Shown: positions 15,001-22,129 of the stretch, piece after piece | How positions within the stretch are numbered: position 1 is the stretch's first letter | Layout of the letters: every line of letters begins with the position of its first letter | NCBI RefSeq assembly: GCF_001680005.1 | Contig: NC_033566.1 | Span: 1,054,001-1,118,000, forward strand | DNA length: 64,000 bases | Direction: 5' to 3' | DNA from: Plasmodium coatneyi | Taxonomy: Eukaryota; Apicomplexa; Aconoidasida; Haemosporida; Plasmodiidae | Program-made: the position numbers and the translations under genes | Notes under the pieces: model-generated | Told to the model about the DNA's origin: nothing | The model's input: the letters and a program-made list of their open reading frames with translations, nothing else | Database searches by the model: none

Positions 15001-18000
15001 AGCTTCTCTAACATTTTTAACAGCTTCAAGTTGAAGTGGAATATGAGTACGCATGATGAATGGAAAAAGAAGCTACTAAAAGGACTTGGAATTTTCAACG
15101 AATTTCATGACATAAAATGGGTAACAGATTCGTACACAATATATAGGTATGAAGAGGATATGATAGAATCAGCCTCCCTGGTAGATAAGGTCCTACAGAA
15201 TGGAAACAACTTGCTGTTCTACAGTAGCCTCATGAATATGATCGATGAGAAAAGGTCTTTCCTAAAAAATGGTATGTACGATGCGCACTTATTTAGCGAC
15301 ATTTTTAAAAATATCGATATGGAAAATTTGAACAGAGATGCTTTACTGTACGACTTTTGTTCGAACAAAAATGTGCTGAAGGAGTACCTCTTCCATGAGA
15401 ATAACAGGCGGCTAATCTGTAACAATGACCCTGCAGACGTGACAGACAAGTATAAGAATTATATAAGCGAATTTATTATGCATGGTGGCAACATGAAAGG
15501 GTACGAGGATCATTACTCAGCATACGATGCGGTGGAGGAGGCCAATGTAGCGAAGGAAAGGAAGTCAAGAAAGTACCACACGTATGATAGGTCCTCTTAC
15601 AGGGTCAACTCCAAGCAGTACATTCCGCTGTTCAAAATCTCGAACGATATTTATAACAGCGTGAATGAATCCACCAAAGGGGGTAATAACCCTTCTGAGT
15701 TCACTCCAAACGGGGCGGCAAGCACAACCGCTAATCCTATCGCTATGCTTACTGGCGGAAGAGCCTCACACAATGAGAGCAACGGAAGGGAAGAAATAAC
15801 CCCAGAGGATGCCCCGTGCAGCAGCGCGTCCAACTATTACCCAACTGGCAGTAACAACAAAAATGAACTAATGCACGGAGGAGATGACATGAACGGGGAG
15901 CACAGCTTGACAAAACAGAGTTCGATGAACTCTATCAAGTTAGACATAGGAGGAGATAATCATCAAGTCAGTAACAGCAGTGCAACGTGTAATAGAAAGA
16001 AGAGCCAATTCCTGTGCGGGAAGCAGTTGAGAAATGCCCTCTTCATTTTGCATGGGAATTGCGAAGAGGAGAGCAATAATGGCAACCCCCTGAAGCAGCA
16101 TTTTCCACATGAAGCTTCCAAAACGTGCGGTCATAAGAAGGGGAAAAATACGAATGATTTTATCACCGAGGAGGAGAGGGAAAATACCATGCATTGCCAT
16201 TTTAGTAGCAACAAAAATGACATGGAAAAAAATTACATCGATGGAAGTAATCACTTTAACATAATAAACAACAGATATGATAGGAGCAAAAAACGTTCTA
16301 CTGTGAATGGCGCTTCGAAGAAACATATATGGAACCCCTCCACCGCGTCTGATCATTACTATAAGAAGCATTCCTTGGATGGAAGTTTCCTCCCCGATGG
16401 GTACAGCGATCAGGACGACAAAGTGGATGATGAATATGACCTGATGTGTGAGTTGCAATTTATGTCCAAGCCATGCGATCATGACGTGGTGAGAGAAAAA
16501 TGCAACAAAATTTGGCCACACACACTTGACACGTTTGTTCTACATATATACGACTTGATAAGTAGCTACATGGACTCTCCTGAAAAAATAAGTTTATTTG
16601 TATACCACGCATTTGATATGGAAAAAATAAAAAAAAAACTGCCAAGTAAGAATTCCCAATTGTGGAAAAGAATAAACATGTCCTTGGATGACTTCATAGA
16701 GGAAATAAAAAAGGTTCATAATTTCACCATGAGAATTGTATACCAAAGTAATTACAAAATGTATGGAATGTTTCCTCCAAACTTTAAGAAGTATTTTGTG
16801 CTTTCCGATGAATGTCTAAGATATATAGCGAAAAATAAAATGGTTATGACTGTGGATTTTTACAAAAGCAACGTATACGAAAAGAATAAGAACCTGTTTT
16901 TGAAAATTATTCAGGATCGTATCACTTTGTTGAATAAGTTTAATACGTACTTTGAGAGTTGCCTGCCTATTACGGCTGTATTGTTTAACAAGCCGGTTAT
17001 TCATCTGGAGGAGCATGGATTGCGAACTTTGGAATGTCCTTTATGTTTCTTTGCTGGGGGGGACAAGTTTCTACCGTGGAGCGCCGTGAAGGTGAAAAAT
17101 GGAGGCACGGACAGGAAAAACGCCTGCTTAATGTCGCGTGTGATGACCTACACAGATAGCAGCGAGGGTAGGAACGCATCTAAACAGATTGATCATGTTG
17201 GAAGTGCCAGCCTGTGTGCGAGATCGCGCAGGAGAAAGGACGCGTATGAAGGTCCGATCGGAGTGAACGATCAGGGTGACAGCAAAGAGGGCATCACCAA
17301 CGCAGCGCCAAAAGTGGAACAGGATGGAAAGAACAGATGGAACAATTTGGCCAATGCAGAATCGGATAAGAACGATAATGACGATAATGACAGCTGTTCT
17401 ACTGAGAAGAATAATTCCATCGTAGAGGAAGGAGGATTGGTTTACAAAAATGTCCCCTCGCAGAGGAAAGGCGAGTGCAGAAACATTAGCGGGGACAACG
17501 AGTTTATTAGAGCCAATTCGGAAAATGTGCAGAAGGGTAATCCAAATGGAAACTTCTGTACCTGTGGGGAGAGCGAAAAGGGAACCCAAGGGGATTCACT
17601 GGTAGATTGCATAAGACACTGTAAAAATGGGTACACTTCCAGTAAGATGGTTTTAGCGATGGGCTCTTCAGACCTGCCCGTACAGTTGTCCTCCTACCTG
17701 TTTGTTAAGAAGTTGCTCAAACATGACACTTCGTTAAAATTGTGGAAGGAGTGTTTGAAAAATATTACCACCTCCAGCTCGGAGAAATCCAATATAACGC
17801 TCAGAATAGACAGAGGCATGGCTGCAACGGCGAAAAATATTGCCCACACGATGTGGTACCAAAGCACCTACTCTTTGCTAAACATAGACACACATAAATT
17901 AAGAGGAAAGCCAAGGGATAGACCTTTCATGGTGGTATTTATAGGAGAAGGAGCAACCGATTTTGGAGGTCCCTTTCATGAATTTCTTTCTTCCATTTCG

Positions 18001-19956
18001 AGGGAAGTTATGGGCAAATTGTCAGACTCCCCTGATAAGAGTTTACCCATATTTCCTCTGTGCATTCCGTGCCCTAACTATACCCAAGCAATGGGAGGAC
18101 GCCAAGATACCGTCATCATTAACCCAAAAATAAATTCGTACAATGTTAAAGAATCCGATTATGTTGGCGAAATAGACCTTATTGATAATTTGGAAAACTT
18201 TAGGTGGCAGATACTCCACATATACAATTCGATAAGAAATATGAAGAAGAAATTACACAAGTCGCAGAGTGGTATATACCAAGGGGGTTATAAATCCAAG
18301 GAGAGCAATGATTCCTTGGATGAGGAGGAAGGACAAAATGGGGAAAGTCAACACCTATATGATGAGGACTCCTCCGCAGGTAAGAAAGACGCAAGAGAAA
18401 AGTTGACGGATGAAAAAGGAAGCAGTTCTAGCCATAAGAATAGGAGTACCCAAAGTTGTAACATAGATGCAAGTGGGACACTGGAAAAAGGCGCTCAGCA
18501 ACCAGACAGCGGGGGAAATGAAAATGATAATAGCAATGTTGACAATTACCATTGTAGCGTTTCTGCGGGAAGGCATGCGGAGAATACTAGCAGAAGCAGT
18601 GGAAGTGGCAGTCCAGAGGGCAAAGACAACAACACCAGTGAGGAAGTGCCTAGAGATATGCTTCCTGTACATGGGGAAGACAAGGTAGCCAATCGTGGTG
18701 TAAAGAACAATGACAAGATGTACCTCTTTGGCAGCAAAAAATCTGTTACATTCGAAAAAATAGAGCAAGGCAATAGGACGAACTTCCATGTGGATAACAA
18801 ATACGACCAAAGAGGCTCATACGAAAGTTGCGGCTACGATAGCGACGTGCTCGAAATTGTGAACAACATATCGCTCAAAACGAGACATGATTTTCTGAAC
18901 AAAATATTAAATAAGAAAAAAAACGAAACTGAAAAAAAAAACGTACCTAGCCAAATGGATCAGAAAAATGTCCACTCTGATAGTTTTAAAAAGAATAACC
19001 AAAATGGTAAAAATTGCAAGAATAGCAAAAAGTATAATGATTTGAAGAAAAAACATATGAATATGGAGTATGATGAGAAAACTACCACAGCAATGGAATT
19101 AGCCATGTATGAATCGTTAGGTCGAATTATGGGCATGTGTATATGCATAGCGTCGGCTCTGAACATATGTTTCAATCCAATAATTTGGAAGAAAATATGT
19201 GGAGCTCCACTAGAACTGCAAGATTTATGCGATTACGATTTCGTCGCTGTGGAAATGCTTAAAACGTTGAAAATGGTAAACGGTGAAAGGTCCAGTGGAT
19301 GGAACATAGAATTGAAACAATCCCTAGGAGATATCACCTTCATAACGGAGGATTCTGGAGGGAATTCCATCGAGTTGATAAGAAATGGAGCCAACATACC
19401 AATCAATTTTGAAAATTTAGAATTGTTCATCCGGTTAATGACTAGGTGCAAAATGAATGAATCATCTAAAGGGTTGAGATATTTACTTAAAGGATTCAGC
19501 TCCGTGATTCCTTTGGGTAGACTGAGGTTACTATACGAGTTTACCAATGTGGAGCACATGGTTTGTGGTGAAAGAGAAATAAACCTGGACGTCTTAAAAG
19601 CGCATACTTGGTCGAATGATCTGAAAATAAAGGACAAACTGTTTGCAGTACTGGAAGAATTTACGAATGAGCAGTTACAGTCATTCCTTCGATTTGTTTC
19701 AGGGAGATCAAGACTGCCCACGACAAAGAATGACTGGTATATGATCATAGATGTTGACAACCCTAACCACAGTATCAGCCAAACGGATCAGAGATTACCC
19801 ACCGCAGTTACGTGTGGCTTTCGCTTGTTGTTGCCTCAGTACTCCAGCTTGGAAATTCTAAAAGAGAGGCTCCTCTACGCGATTAAGAACTGCACCGCAA
19901 TCGACTTAGACGCCTACGTGGTGCACGACCAGATGCAGCTCATGTACGGGGAGTAA
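1..19956 (+). CDS. Giant HECT-type E3 ubiquitin ligase with ankyrin repeats (5' end cut by window)
   Basis: The frame is open from base 1 (first ATG at 40) to the stop at 19954-19956, so the gene probably starts upstream; at least 6639 residues lie here. Numbering from base 37, ankyrin repeats lie at about residues 4395-4540 (TPLMLACRIG, TPLMVAAQYG, GNTALHRVLL). A C-terminal HECT domain starts near residue 5930. Its N-lobe is recognised by RPFMVVFIGEGATDFGGPFH, and the C-lobe ends with LPTAVTCGFRLLLPQY. The TGT at 19813-19815 (Cys about 6593) sits where the ubiquitin-accepting cysteine belongs. HECT ligases take ubiquitin from an E2 onto this Cys and pass it to substrates; the target here is unknown. 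The HECT domain is split by a charged low-complexity insert (about residues 6075-6345), and long Asn/Lys/Ser-rich stretches separate conserved islands. From memory it corresponds to the P. falciparum HECT giant PF3D7_0628100, which is longer, agreeing with 5' truncation here. Confidence 0.93.
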   Translation, partial: HTIGESLWQDSRLMKNYISNQVNDVTPGEELNSTMVNCKSDFYFFSPKSFDENDLIRRNSNNGGKWDCNAGYVTKYTNSMVDYEENLSDHNMSEVQNKCDGLSKTEKMFSMRKQDFIQEYHDQMTNKGGSEKKKEFPTFESFRGKVTTPVNSKDVEAEVIVNVNSIMDQSVDSKDLLQLKEILSFLINDTDLDTVLNIIRIEQLTTLCRYLISRSLKSMLCAGIFGGIKNPIVSMNKNNNNNVCPNKRSQKGYNSNSDDIKRTKKSNCSEKGVERGDFCASVNYANADNTNSGSVNMTLGSKNEQTMSDGKRRLVETHLPSGNKKEKGMSFHKKNRRIALCDDGKIGTLRDQRKYKNFETSKKYNKDDKRKKGIFEQWRQKSAKSMQWPVILDLLVPSSSRGTYEDNKVISNIEPSLFSVQNYGWMLLKLLHIITIKFRNVSPLKNVLTQMNEGGKNGESSNPCDGLNVKNQFSHHYWFTQPMEHALSFTLTDITKSTCIWYLRYNRKMLANSSSFSQIIKNSMNTLWIESVLRLIALQICLRVKPLNDSRYVVPFLYHMLTICQPLLREVHINSENLKKKNIGGSRRTIFMDANNSLFEVMCSHCHKCIRGTSKNVNSKIFPIGKNLKNIKKMNSSEMTYTKKGCNTSEETKNLLDVKGYIHSERVQKKQMKVKQKVLRVRNYNSSEHENEHEVVLDNVITGIVVYHGRVNDGVPVNKKMILQNLSGFKVRKEYTHENQYWALCTQQYSNSPHYTLPLRNVNKSVKHTNRNIFQREDDESNSSYYWSISGDPVYNIYGNAEAISEVQLEICVNKNYDASVRSFLKKNNFELELSINNDVNDVINIWTKKKAIIINKELIECTDPCGDSLADNSPRRDKAVDKENELVANELKNISNREKELINSVRKRSRFENYINRNYEYASEHVCQCRKFSTDYDLPNEENNGSYKSVPSENGKTDIHTGRYDQNDNLNYKKLKLISWNLIKTILWGILVSGENGQGENSDQVVSESRTKCVKTNPGSNPPDDINEDYSYGNNYTDYKSQFYSLQRKSLIESVLKMIMSVLIKLCNIVKLYNELTKNQQGSFYIRIGNTKICKQQVKDCEKMITDFMYTLINCVQNSPTGAVTLLRCFLFGQDNPTYRFKKLNKLNVNCNFYRLITECIKKAPNDADDISVFFNNYFDRKIVNMQGMGQDNNSTNQVRKIKTTTVASVKGNSSSAAQNNVSASPKDNPTNGSCIRHKGTNMKMSNFFFKNYNTSVMRNYKQSKIHGFFLLRCLPPIKMFPKQLILQETKKLFNSEVRFSHESSAESTPKEYDDRKGVNSANETCQNDDLPVNTTSKENISVNYQMDINTANNEGNSQCNSINDILGLIPRVSYRNHPFDELPQSEFFMSSRPTDDFEANMEGRVLRVLRGLNLGGVVLCLAPLTFPALNIGPNEVNDIINFRIQTRGRFGVTVAPAECVLSNVSEVFDRNDVVGFRTSMCPPFRHDVFAANVQYELGDLLSVKFNVEDQQNQKCLRTELMVSGVSIGSVLEVLFEADSQIEFERRMNLIFIFQDPMTIVYEGPTFSMEYVDPNSRKSRNARNERENLDEEYLNEFYAITGHNKKNIKKQLKKIKLKKKEFYESVKLYQSILDSDNEILKDLKHEVIIRMNTTLTSVADYLRRNSSAYLFMNRGGENTSHVGNLGNVPHLSKSKSPKLTLLNTQSCDALRNKGPANLSKERLLLDKSKNNYVHKKGQNSVYSSTGGEKYAAREGNARRGHMTEEFTLSDKDTYNIINFSENANGADDPNNDVKSNELHNRTSEVNKLMQQGSDQVYIPNQCSSLYVNVYNKKGKAVLDINKCIREVLSIICVLGLNVCPEEKKKFEDKNQDGKNSSIDELPWLSSLSELKNSVAYSLDRKCIELFFCNLVDIICSDVFVHAIFNFVTKKLHKKDQAMVSKVKHSTNGAKNNKRAKKKFKNLSEFESKKVVEAAVDSYGQHKANNENSNNSTNTLNEISINNCGCVDNSATSGNANSNNDNSLMNSIFIEENESLEEQEESQLSNENQEMFVRKEKLVDTVLDNKVSDFKNTTFSDRVRKNGFFEYSLCLIGTKAIMCCCILLRTLLEMNSDGFYEPNENVHGSFKKLLSFIKVFFFVDVGISDALIVHFARSNSVNVEHIFGRGKRAASQKGGAKHGEAQNTNSEPAVEIASSFVGSFIKKEENENCRLLSDDVKDVYCADRYAPEGRSSVDKEGTKNDHVNLLEILTICGIPSDFFQYFNIRTPVIKNQQVITQNDTFDLWIYIMNLVACFNSQSRYSLSFPQNAHDLNNGCVKSALFDFEYSTSSFSNKIVRKTAKFFAGWLLKKYLIDLSCVMAALVPKLFMDELRESLVRINECAKVAEEVGHLNNGCLDVTTRGSIPSNNNTIMKATRVKSSNRKNEIFSKESGEDKTNMMFNKASNGKVHDSCGVKMDGEDSQHDFGYDPADGNRNGALSTDDEYTHDDRDDSLNMRTVHHNSERRRNKINNISELMIGALKNKEEMLNLFSVMYLFRICIYYLCRSKDFRKEDYWQEYQGQLRNSRMKQNVYKLLNEKSSKCSLLFGWQRIFYQCVITWEDKKLVDQLLLIIQSELLYHLVGSIAQSVSSKRVKVDMFYAISPSVHVAHWMLDTFVRHPLCPSRVRSCCVTPLAVTSLFGLIMNGNRLPTFIGIDACRLVYWSSVAYILQNSRSDKKYKKLQDIDMITQFNVEVEMMMNDYNLKSKDYRNTMEWKNGRHNTVQQKYNRVKCNYHAFLSYLFNCVHICGSSLFSQILNLNRENNYKGVSSNKNKPIDISNNNVRNNNEHVNNIIDNLNNNISDILSCIQNSANNRMVNNNFNGISSVSNETIYNLNIANRASPNMSSNNVNNNSLQENTDTVNSCNNGNTPTTPNTLYLNSTVASAKNEKKLTHNFSNFDLFENKEKSTYSTLKINAALLIHYFACAAYYIKKADMCNNMNFYDEHVHTNFKQYCLYLYVVDHVSKLYGKSVRRRGHHKVDESNVGAVCSPSDGLKKDPNEGSQELCDFGIKKGAQNCSLHSREDEEEKKATTLKGDKNKHLFFAENNRIMNTVDRRDILDEPYEGNYPEMFVDNVLQLNKKVCANVIIDVDEKIHHVCSPNADVVKLKIKDMFPIPREKTERFAQGGIFPHGHHENLHKKDSTGCNNHSVDRVMHLLQKEKEQLKHISRKAIEYPSIVFSADNDFHYVLQEIKHNKVQEFLLLESKCLSADLDLQNVGRVNLGTHIELVDLCNLPREFILMGDSEIYSGAHNSSFSISLGVSNKLNGAVNPFSDLVHIEVGLLNVSVNYDSAQKDTSQSHSLDEPNVDELKRYRNCKMSVNREFYENSKRPNSHKLTENMLISYNNYGQDDLEEEKMLKYASFLPKCVEKKVYAKRANGNKYSGADRADARHPKETKQIRKNHLSYSATNKRGNRNGSKRFSINSYENEGENENANYDKYLISDAYNNISYSKTLSDMSAMNSNDEYGRVNSSITLNIADGTVKTMGLFFDGDAENVKSLMINKVSSTDSIILKVKVIGKQVLWFSNDTLIFRKEFSAQMTNFVPLIKVTPIISQNKLDKFQHSNYGSCSIRMKFMDTNEKIFVSPLTNFYFKFENAHKMKYRNNCATNVNKNWKKNLWKPTCFVLPDAACASRSSTKVVKKSKMPLIIAQPDNEVLVHYYNSKSNHLCTGDPFSNTLFLTPNMQIKSEPVHFANVMHCKDVQGEKWNFLTLENVKCVRNVPVVNYYGVVNSFKQSEMNKMDLDGLNNGEQKNGKDIGSIQNITNIQRTCAKILETNTKKDMEKESSNVMIKGGEVNLHNHLNRLCKNEDIGVNAKSNFDITHNYSKTNKSKTNEGKKKILNANVGLKTNYYDVNDMNRTHYTSYYNELIPENNGRNFMHSNYINDYFTTSNDANLHIKYRLHNFHKVKKDYSYNVKYSSIQEINDSTTQGKAKYILDEKKQSINDSHRRKKHINSNKIFCKEDHVNDNNYSFISNMNDSCGTLNEDKNNDLNNVEDYYNFREHGEEASNCSMYYMGCKEFKLCVDSYEALFPAKHFIFNCTVNFEECDNRNSTNEVKNSVGILWGGYRWLWTSNGKFICPLKLPLCVAEFPSEKIEECEMEVATFKSNDNLCVEFDPHLQCLFFYKNGKYEFGFKFDTFYNYRNGGVNLSYEKIKEEKMGGARNASKYSCSSSLSNGNVNDFGATKSGDVKGYRSSTNEKGPLPKDTHNSQREQDVKDYGDDVDTTQGYTNSHLNPCHNTKASNLCSHSISNENKCSKRVSGTNNMKSKEKRTNKDTSSSGNHHEDVTEDSENKTVMRIKNHVNMIKLYNSLLLNDCDNVSSLLMYNPDLLAKSDETKQEVSFEHYEINQEDFPCELVSSMKNIIYEKDLTPLMLACRIGCEECVQKIIEIGKVNPNKACHKVEKETPLMVAAQYGYSRIVSMLVCVYGVQINKKDAKGNTALHRVLLNPCSDDGKKNCTSKMVQLLLKLGADVTLVNKKGLSVEDLLQKNLIKNRKVEAVLKMWIKLSLKSKMKDKGSYINKDLIPGLLSNCSVVVGFPICSNNSSSSYSSVKINSFIIGGEELVTGRSYKQVGSCDEEVHYGHCNQKNDEWKGRRTDEEYYSCDNSSRNMSISNFCTVDGKTDEKQGLSKGSHFLKDAHFEEPTNRSDHADQKKKKPISYKVDMNSIYERFNRKGSSDSGHTNHFPSVGEGTICSQKENLSDMIMCEIEEDNENRDNNNRDGESIATVSRNKLMRKPVGKKQSVNGQYASVEEGNSEDEQRSYSQGDPYKPSMPGKHCKEINNILNHLIVHSGGDGMYGDTDLEFILDEEEKVIKNSPTQKEGRSKENLTYEDVSRKGGNMKRKCFVFSSTRKNMFNYQDLQGSLIEFINKSGVFSDVFKNNGYLDAKSIPKFDELKNTLMQMKSEEDVFRGFHTFLELFDYFYMDERLKYFMNIDLKKNLKSCHSLLDLGYILLKVDSFSNIFNSFKLKWNMSTHDEWKKKLLKGLGIFNEFHDIKWVTDSYTIYRYEEDMIESASLVDKVLQNGNNLLFYSSLMNMIDEKRSFLKNGMYDAHLFSDIFKNIDMENLNRDALLYDFCSNKNVLKEYLFHENNRRLICNNDPADVTDKYKNYISEFIMHGGNMKGYEDHYSAYDAVEEANVAKERKSRKYHTYDRSSYRVNSKQYIPLFKISNDIYNSVNESTKGGNNPSEFTPNGAASTTANPIAMLTGGRASHNESNGREEITPEDAPCSSASNYYPTGSNNKNELMHGGDDMNGEHSLTKQSSMNSIKLDIGGDNHQVSNSSATCNRKKSQFLCGKQLRNALFILHGNCEEESNNGNPLKQHFPHEASKTCGHKKGKNTNDFITEEERENTMHCHFSSNKNDMEKNYIDGSNHFNIINNRYDRSKKRSTVNGASKKHIWNPSTASDHYYKKHSLDGSFLPDGYSDQDDKVDDEYDLMCELQFMSKPCDHDVVREKCNKIWPHTLDTFVLHIYDLISSYMDSPEKISLFVYHAFDMEKIKKKLPSKNSQLWKRINMSLDDFIEEIKKVHNFTMRIVYQSNYKMYGMFPPNFKKYFVLSDECLRYIAKNKMVMTVDFYKSNVYEKNKNLFLKIIQDRITLLNKFNTYFESCLPITAVLFNKPVIHLEEHGLRTLECPLCFFAGGDKFLPWSAVKVKNGGTDRKNACLMSRVMTYTDSSEGRNASKQIDHVGSASLCARSRRRKDAYEGPIGVNDQGDSKEGITNAAPKVEQDGKNRWNNLANAESDKNDNDDNDSCSTEKNNSIVEEGGLVYKNVPSQRKGECRNISGDNEFIRANSENVQKGNPNGNFCTCGESEKGTQGDSLVDCIRHCKNGYTSSKMVLAMGSSDLPVQLSSYLFVKKLLKHDTSLKLWKECLKNITTSSSEKSNITLRIDRGMAATAKNIAHTMWYQSTYSLLNIDTHKLRGKPRDRPFMVVFIGEGATDFGGPFHEFLSSISREVMGKLSDSPDKSLPIFPLCIPCPNYTQAMGGRQDTVIINPKINSYNVKESDYVGEIDLIDNLENFRWQILHIYNSIRNMKKKLHKSQSGIYQGGYKSKESNDSLDEEEGQNGESQHLYDEDSSAGKKDAREKLTDEKGSSSSHKNRSTQSCNIDASGTLEKGAQQPDSGGNENDNSNVDNYHCSVSAGRHAENTSRSSGSGSPEGKDNNTSEEVPRDMLPVHGEDKVANRGVKNNDKMYLFGSKKSVTFEKIEQGNRTNFHVDNKYDQRGSYESCGYDSDVLEIVNNISLKTRHDFLNKILNKKKNETEKKNVPSQMDQKNVHSDSFKKNNQNGKNCKNSKKYNDLKKKHMNMEYDEKTTTAMELAMYESLGRIMGMCICIASALNICFNPIIWKKICGAPLELQDLCDYDFVAVEMLKTLKMVNGERSSGWNIELKQSLGDITFITEDSGGNSIELIRNGANIPINFENLELFIRLMTRCKMNESSKGLRYLLKGFSSVIPLGRLRLLYEFTNVEHMVCGEREINLDVLKAHTWSNDLKIKDKLFAVLEEFTNEQLQSFLRFVSGRSRLPTTKNDWYMIIDVDNPNHSISQTDQRLPTAVTCGFRLLLPQYSSLEILKERLLYAIKNCTAIDLDAYVVHDQMQLMYGE

Positions 19957-20603
19957 CACGACAACACGCGCAACGCACCTATTCGATTTGCAAAAGGGTA
20001 AAAAAAAGGAGCACATTAATGCACCCATGAATGCACCTACATGAGCATTTTTTCATTCGCACATTCTACGTTTGTCCCGCCTGTGCACGGGGGAAGACAT
20101 CCCCCCTTTGATATGCGGATCCCCCGTGCACCTCATTTGTTTTACCAATTATCCGACCCTTGTTTAGTGTTATTAATTTCGCGTTTGTGTTATGATTTTT
20201 AATTTTGTTTGTCTATTTAATACTACTACACATTTGTGCGTGCCGGTAGAGGTTGCGCACGAATTGACGGAAAAACGGAACAGCACACCCGCGTGTGTTT
20301 ATATGTGATGCAAATACGCAAACATCCAAATCGTCATACTTACATACGTGCAAAAGTGCACATAAAAAATTTTACCAAAATGGATATGACACCCAGCTAT
20401 GGAGGACTCTGCGGGACGCTTATAATGCGCGACACGACTTGGCCAAATTTGTGCAACAAATTCAACACATACTACACACTGGTGTGCATATATGCAAATT
20501 TAAAAATTTCCATTTCTGGAAAAATAAAAAAAATTCAGCACAGGATAGTGGCTGTATACACACTGGATTTGTCCTGGTAACGCACTTTTTCCACTTCCCC
20601 CTA
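19957..20603. other. Convergent intergenic spacer
   Basis: This spacer lies between the 3' ends of the HECT ligase (+) and the pterin synthase (-). It is AT-rich and contains short overlapping open frames (20236-20687) that show no codon bias, start context or domain. I see no gene here; it most likely holds the two 3' UTRs. Confidence 0.6.
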
Positions 20604-21122
20604 TCAGATGTTCCTACGAACCGTTGCCTTTTGCGTTGGGGATTCACTCACGGTTACCTCCATGTAGTTAACACTGCGTGCCTTTAAAATGGGCAAACCT
20701 ATTTCCTCTATTACTTTGTTTAAAATATGCAGCCCTATCTCTTCTGTGGAGGAATGCTTGATAGGAATTTGCACACAGTCCCGTTTGGGGAAAGAATATT
20801 CGGAGCTATCTTCACATGTAATTTTAAAATTGTCCTTAACTTCTTGGATGTTTAGAACATCACTATACATTGGAAGAATGAAATGATGATCCAGCTGTTT
20901 GCAAACTTTTTTAACTTTTTCTTTCAAAATGGAAAAGTCGATTACATATCCATCGTCTTGTATATTTCCCCTTAGTTTTAAGGACACATTATAATTATGG
21001 CCATGCAAAGTTTCCCTAAATCCTTTGAAGGCAATAAAGTGTGCGCAGTTGAACGAAAACAGAGGAGACTCCACTAGCAGTTCTGCTACCTGGTCACTGG
21101 GCTTAGCTGGATCGGGGTTCAT
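20604..21122 (-). CDS. PTPS: 6-pyruvoyltetrahydropterin synthase, Plasmodium-type (PTPS-III)
   Basis: A single-exon 172-residue protein of usual PTPS length. Zinc ligands are visible as His28 in FNCAHF and His40/His42 in HGHNY. The 3' half contains the conserved HSSTEEIG and MEVTVSESPT segments. Where animal PTPS has its catalytic Cys shortly before HGHNY, this protein has Glu37 (codon 21012-21014, GAA on the minus strand). That Cys-to-Glu exchange defines the PTPS-III class known from P. falciparum, which converts 7,8-dihydroneopterin triphosphate directly to 6-hydroxymethyl-7,8-dihydropterin. It thereby replaces the missing dihydroneopterin aldolase of the folate pathway, upstream of HPPK-DHPS. 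Expected to be a cytosolic homo-oligomer. The ATG at 21122 is the only plausible start. The gene is transcribed towards the HECT ligase. The family call is secure; the reaction is inferred from the Glu signature. Confidence 0.93.
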   Translation of the reverse strand: MNPDPAKPSDQVAELLVESPLFSFNCAHFIAFKGFRETLHGHNYNVSLKLRGNIQDDGYVIDFSILKEKVKKVCKQLDHHFILPMYSDVLNIQEVKDNFKITCEDSSEYSFPKRDCVQIPIKHSSTEEIGLHILNKVIEEIGLPILKARSVNYMEVTVSESPTQKATVRRNI

Positions 21123-22129
21123 GATGAGGATACTTCATTCGTCCATGTGTTTTTCTGTTAAGTTTGTGAGGAGGAGGAACCGTTGCTGGTTAGCAGGCCT
21201 GATTAACAGGGGGGATTAACTAGCGTGGATTGGTAAGGGTGATTTCCTTTGACAAGGACCATAAATTGGTTAACCGCCGCCACAAGTGAAGAATGTAGAA
21301 ACGACGTTGATAACTTGTTGCGTTCGCGTAAACAATTCATCGTTACGGCAATTATTCCTTCAGCAGGAACTCATTTTATGCATACATAAAAAAATATACC
21401 ATGTTTACTTGGAAATGTTCCCTTTAACCGGAATGCCGCTTTACATTTGCCAAACAACTTTGCTCAAGAAAACGAAACATGCTTGTGGTCTCATTTCCTT
21501 CCAGCATAATTAATAAAAATAAAAGTGAGAACTTAAAAAAATGTGTTAAAATAACACGGTGAATTATGTCAGTTAATTAGAGAAAAAGATTGGCAAAATG
21601 TTGTGCATTATTTTAACCCCGTTTGGAGTTGTTCCAAAATGATGTAATGCAAACGAATACAAATTAGCATAAATGGGGAAGAACAAATGGGAGATTTAGC
21701 ATATGGCGAGAAAAAATTGCGCAATGCGTCTGTATATATGCCCTTTAACTGTGGGAATGAGAAAAGAATTCACATTTATACAACATTGCGGTGTGTATGT
21801 ACCTGCGCACTCCAGTCTGACGCCCCACAACGTTGTGCTTAGCTAAACCTGTGGATGTGCGAGTATTCACATAGGAGCAAAAAATAACATAAAAATGAAA
21901 CAGCGCCGAATAAAGGCAAATAACAAATTGGAAGGGGGAGGAAAAAAAATCCACTCCGCATCACTAAACAACGGTAAAATGACAAACGAACTGAATTGCA
22001 CACTACGCGGTGTACAAAATTTAATTGCAAAAATATTACACGTAAAAATTACACTTAAAAAAAGGAATAAAATGAAATTCGTACACATGAGAATCAAATT
22101 CTCGACAAACGCAGTGCAATGGTTCCTCC
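21123..22129. other. Spacer between PTPS 5' end and Rpp29 3' end
   Basis: AT-rich intergenic DNA. PTPS and Rpp29 are both on the minus strand, so this region should hold the PTPS promoter and 5' UTR and the Rpp29 3' UTR. Short open frames on both strands (e.g. 21286-21513, 21867-22137) lack domains and are treated as chance. No RNA gene or repeat was seen. Confidence 0.55.
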
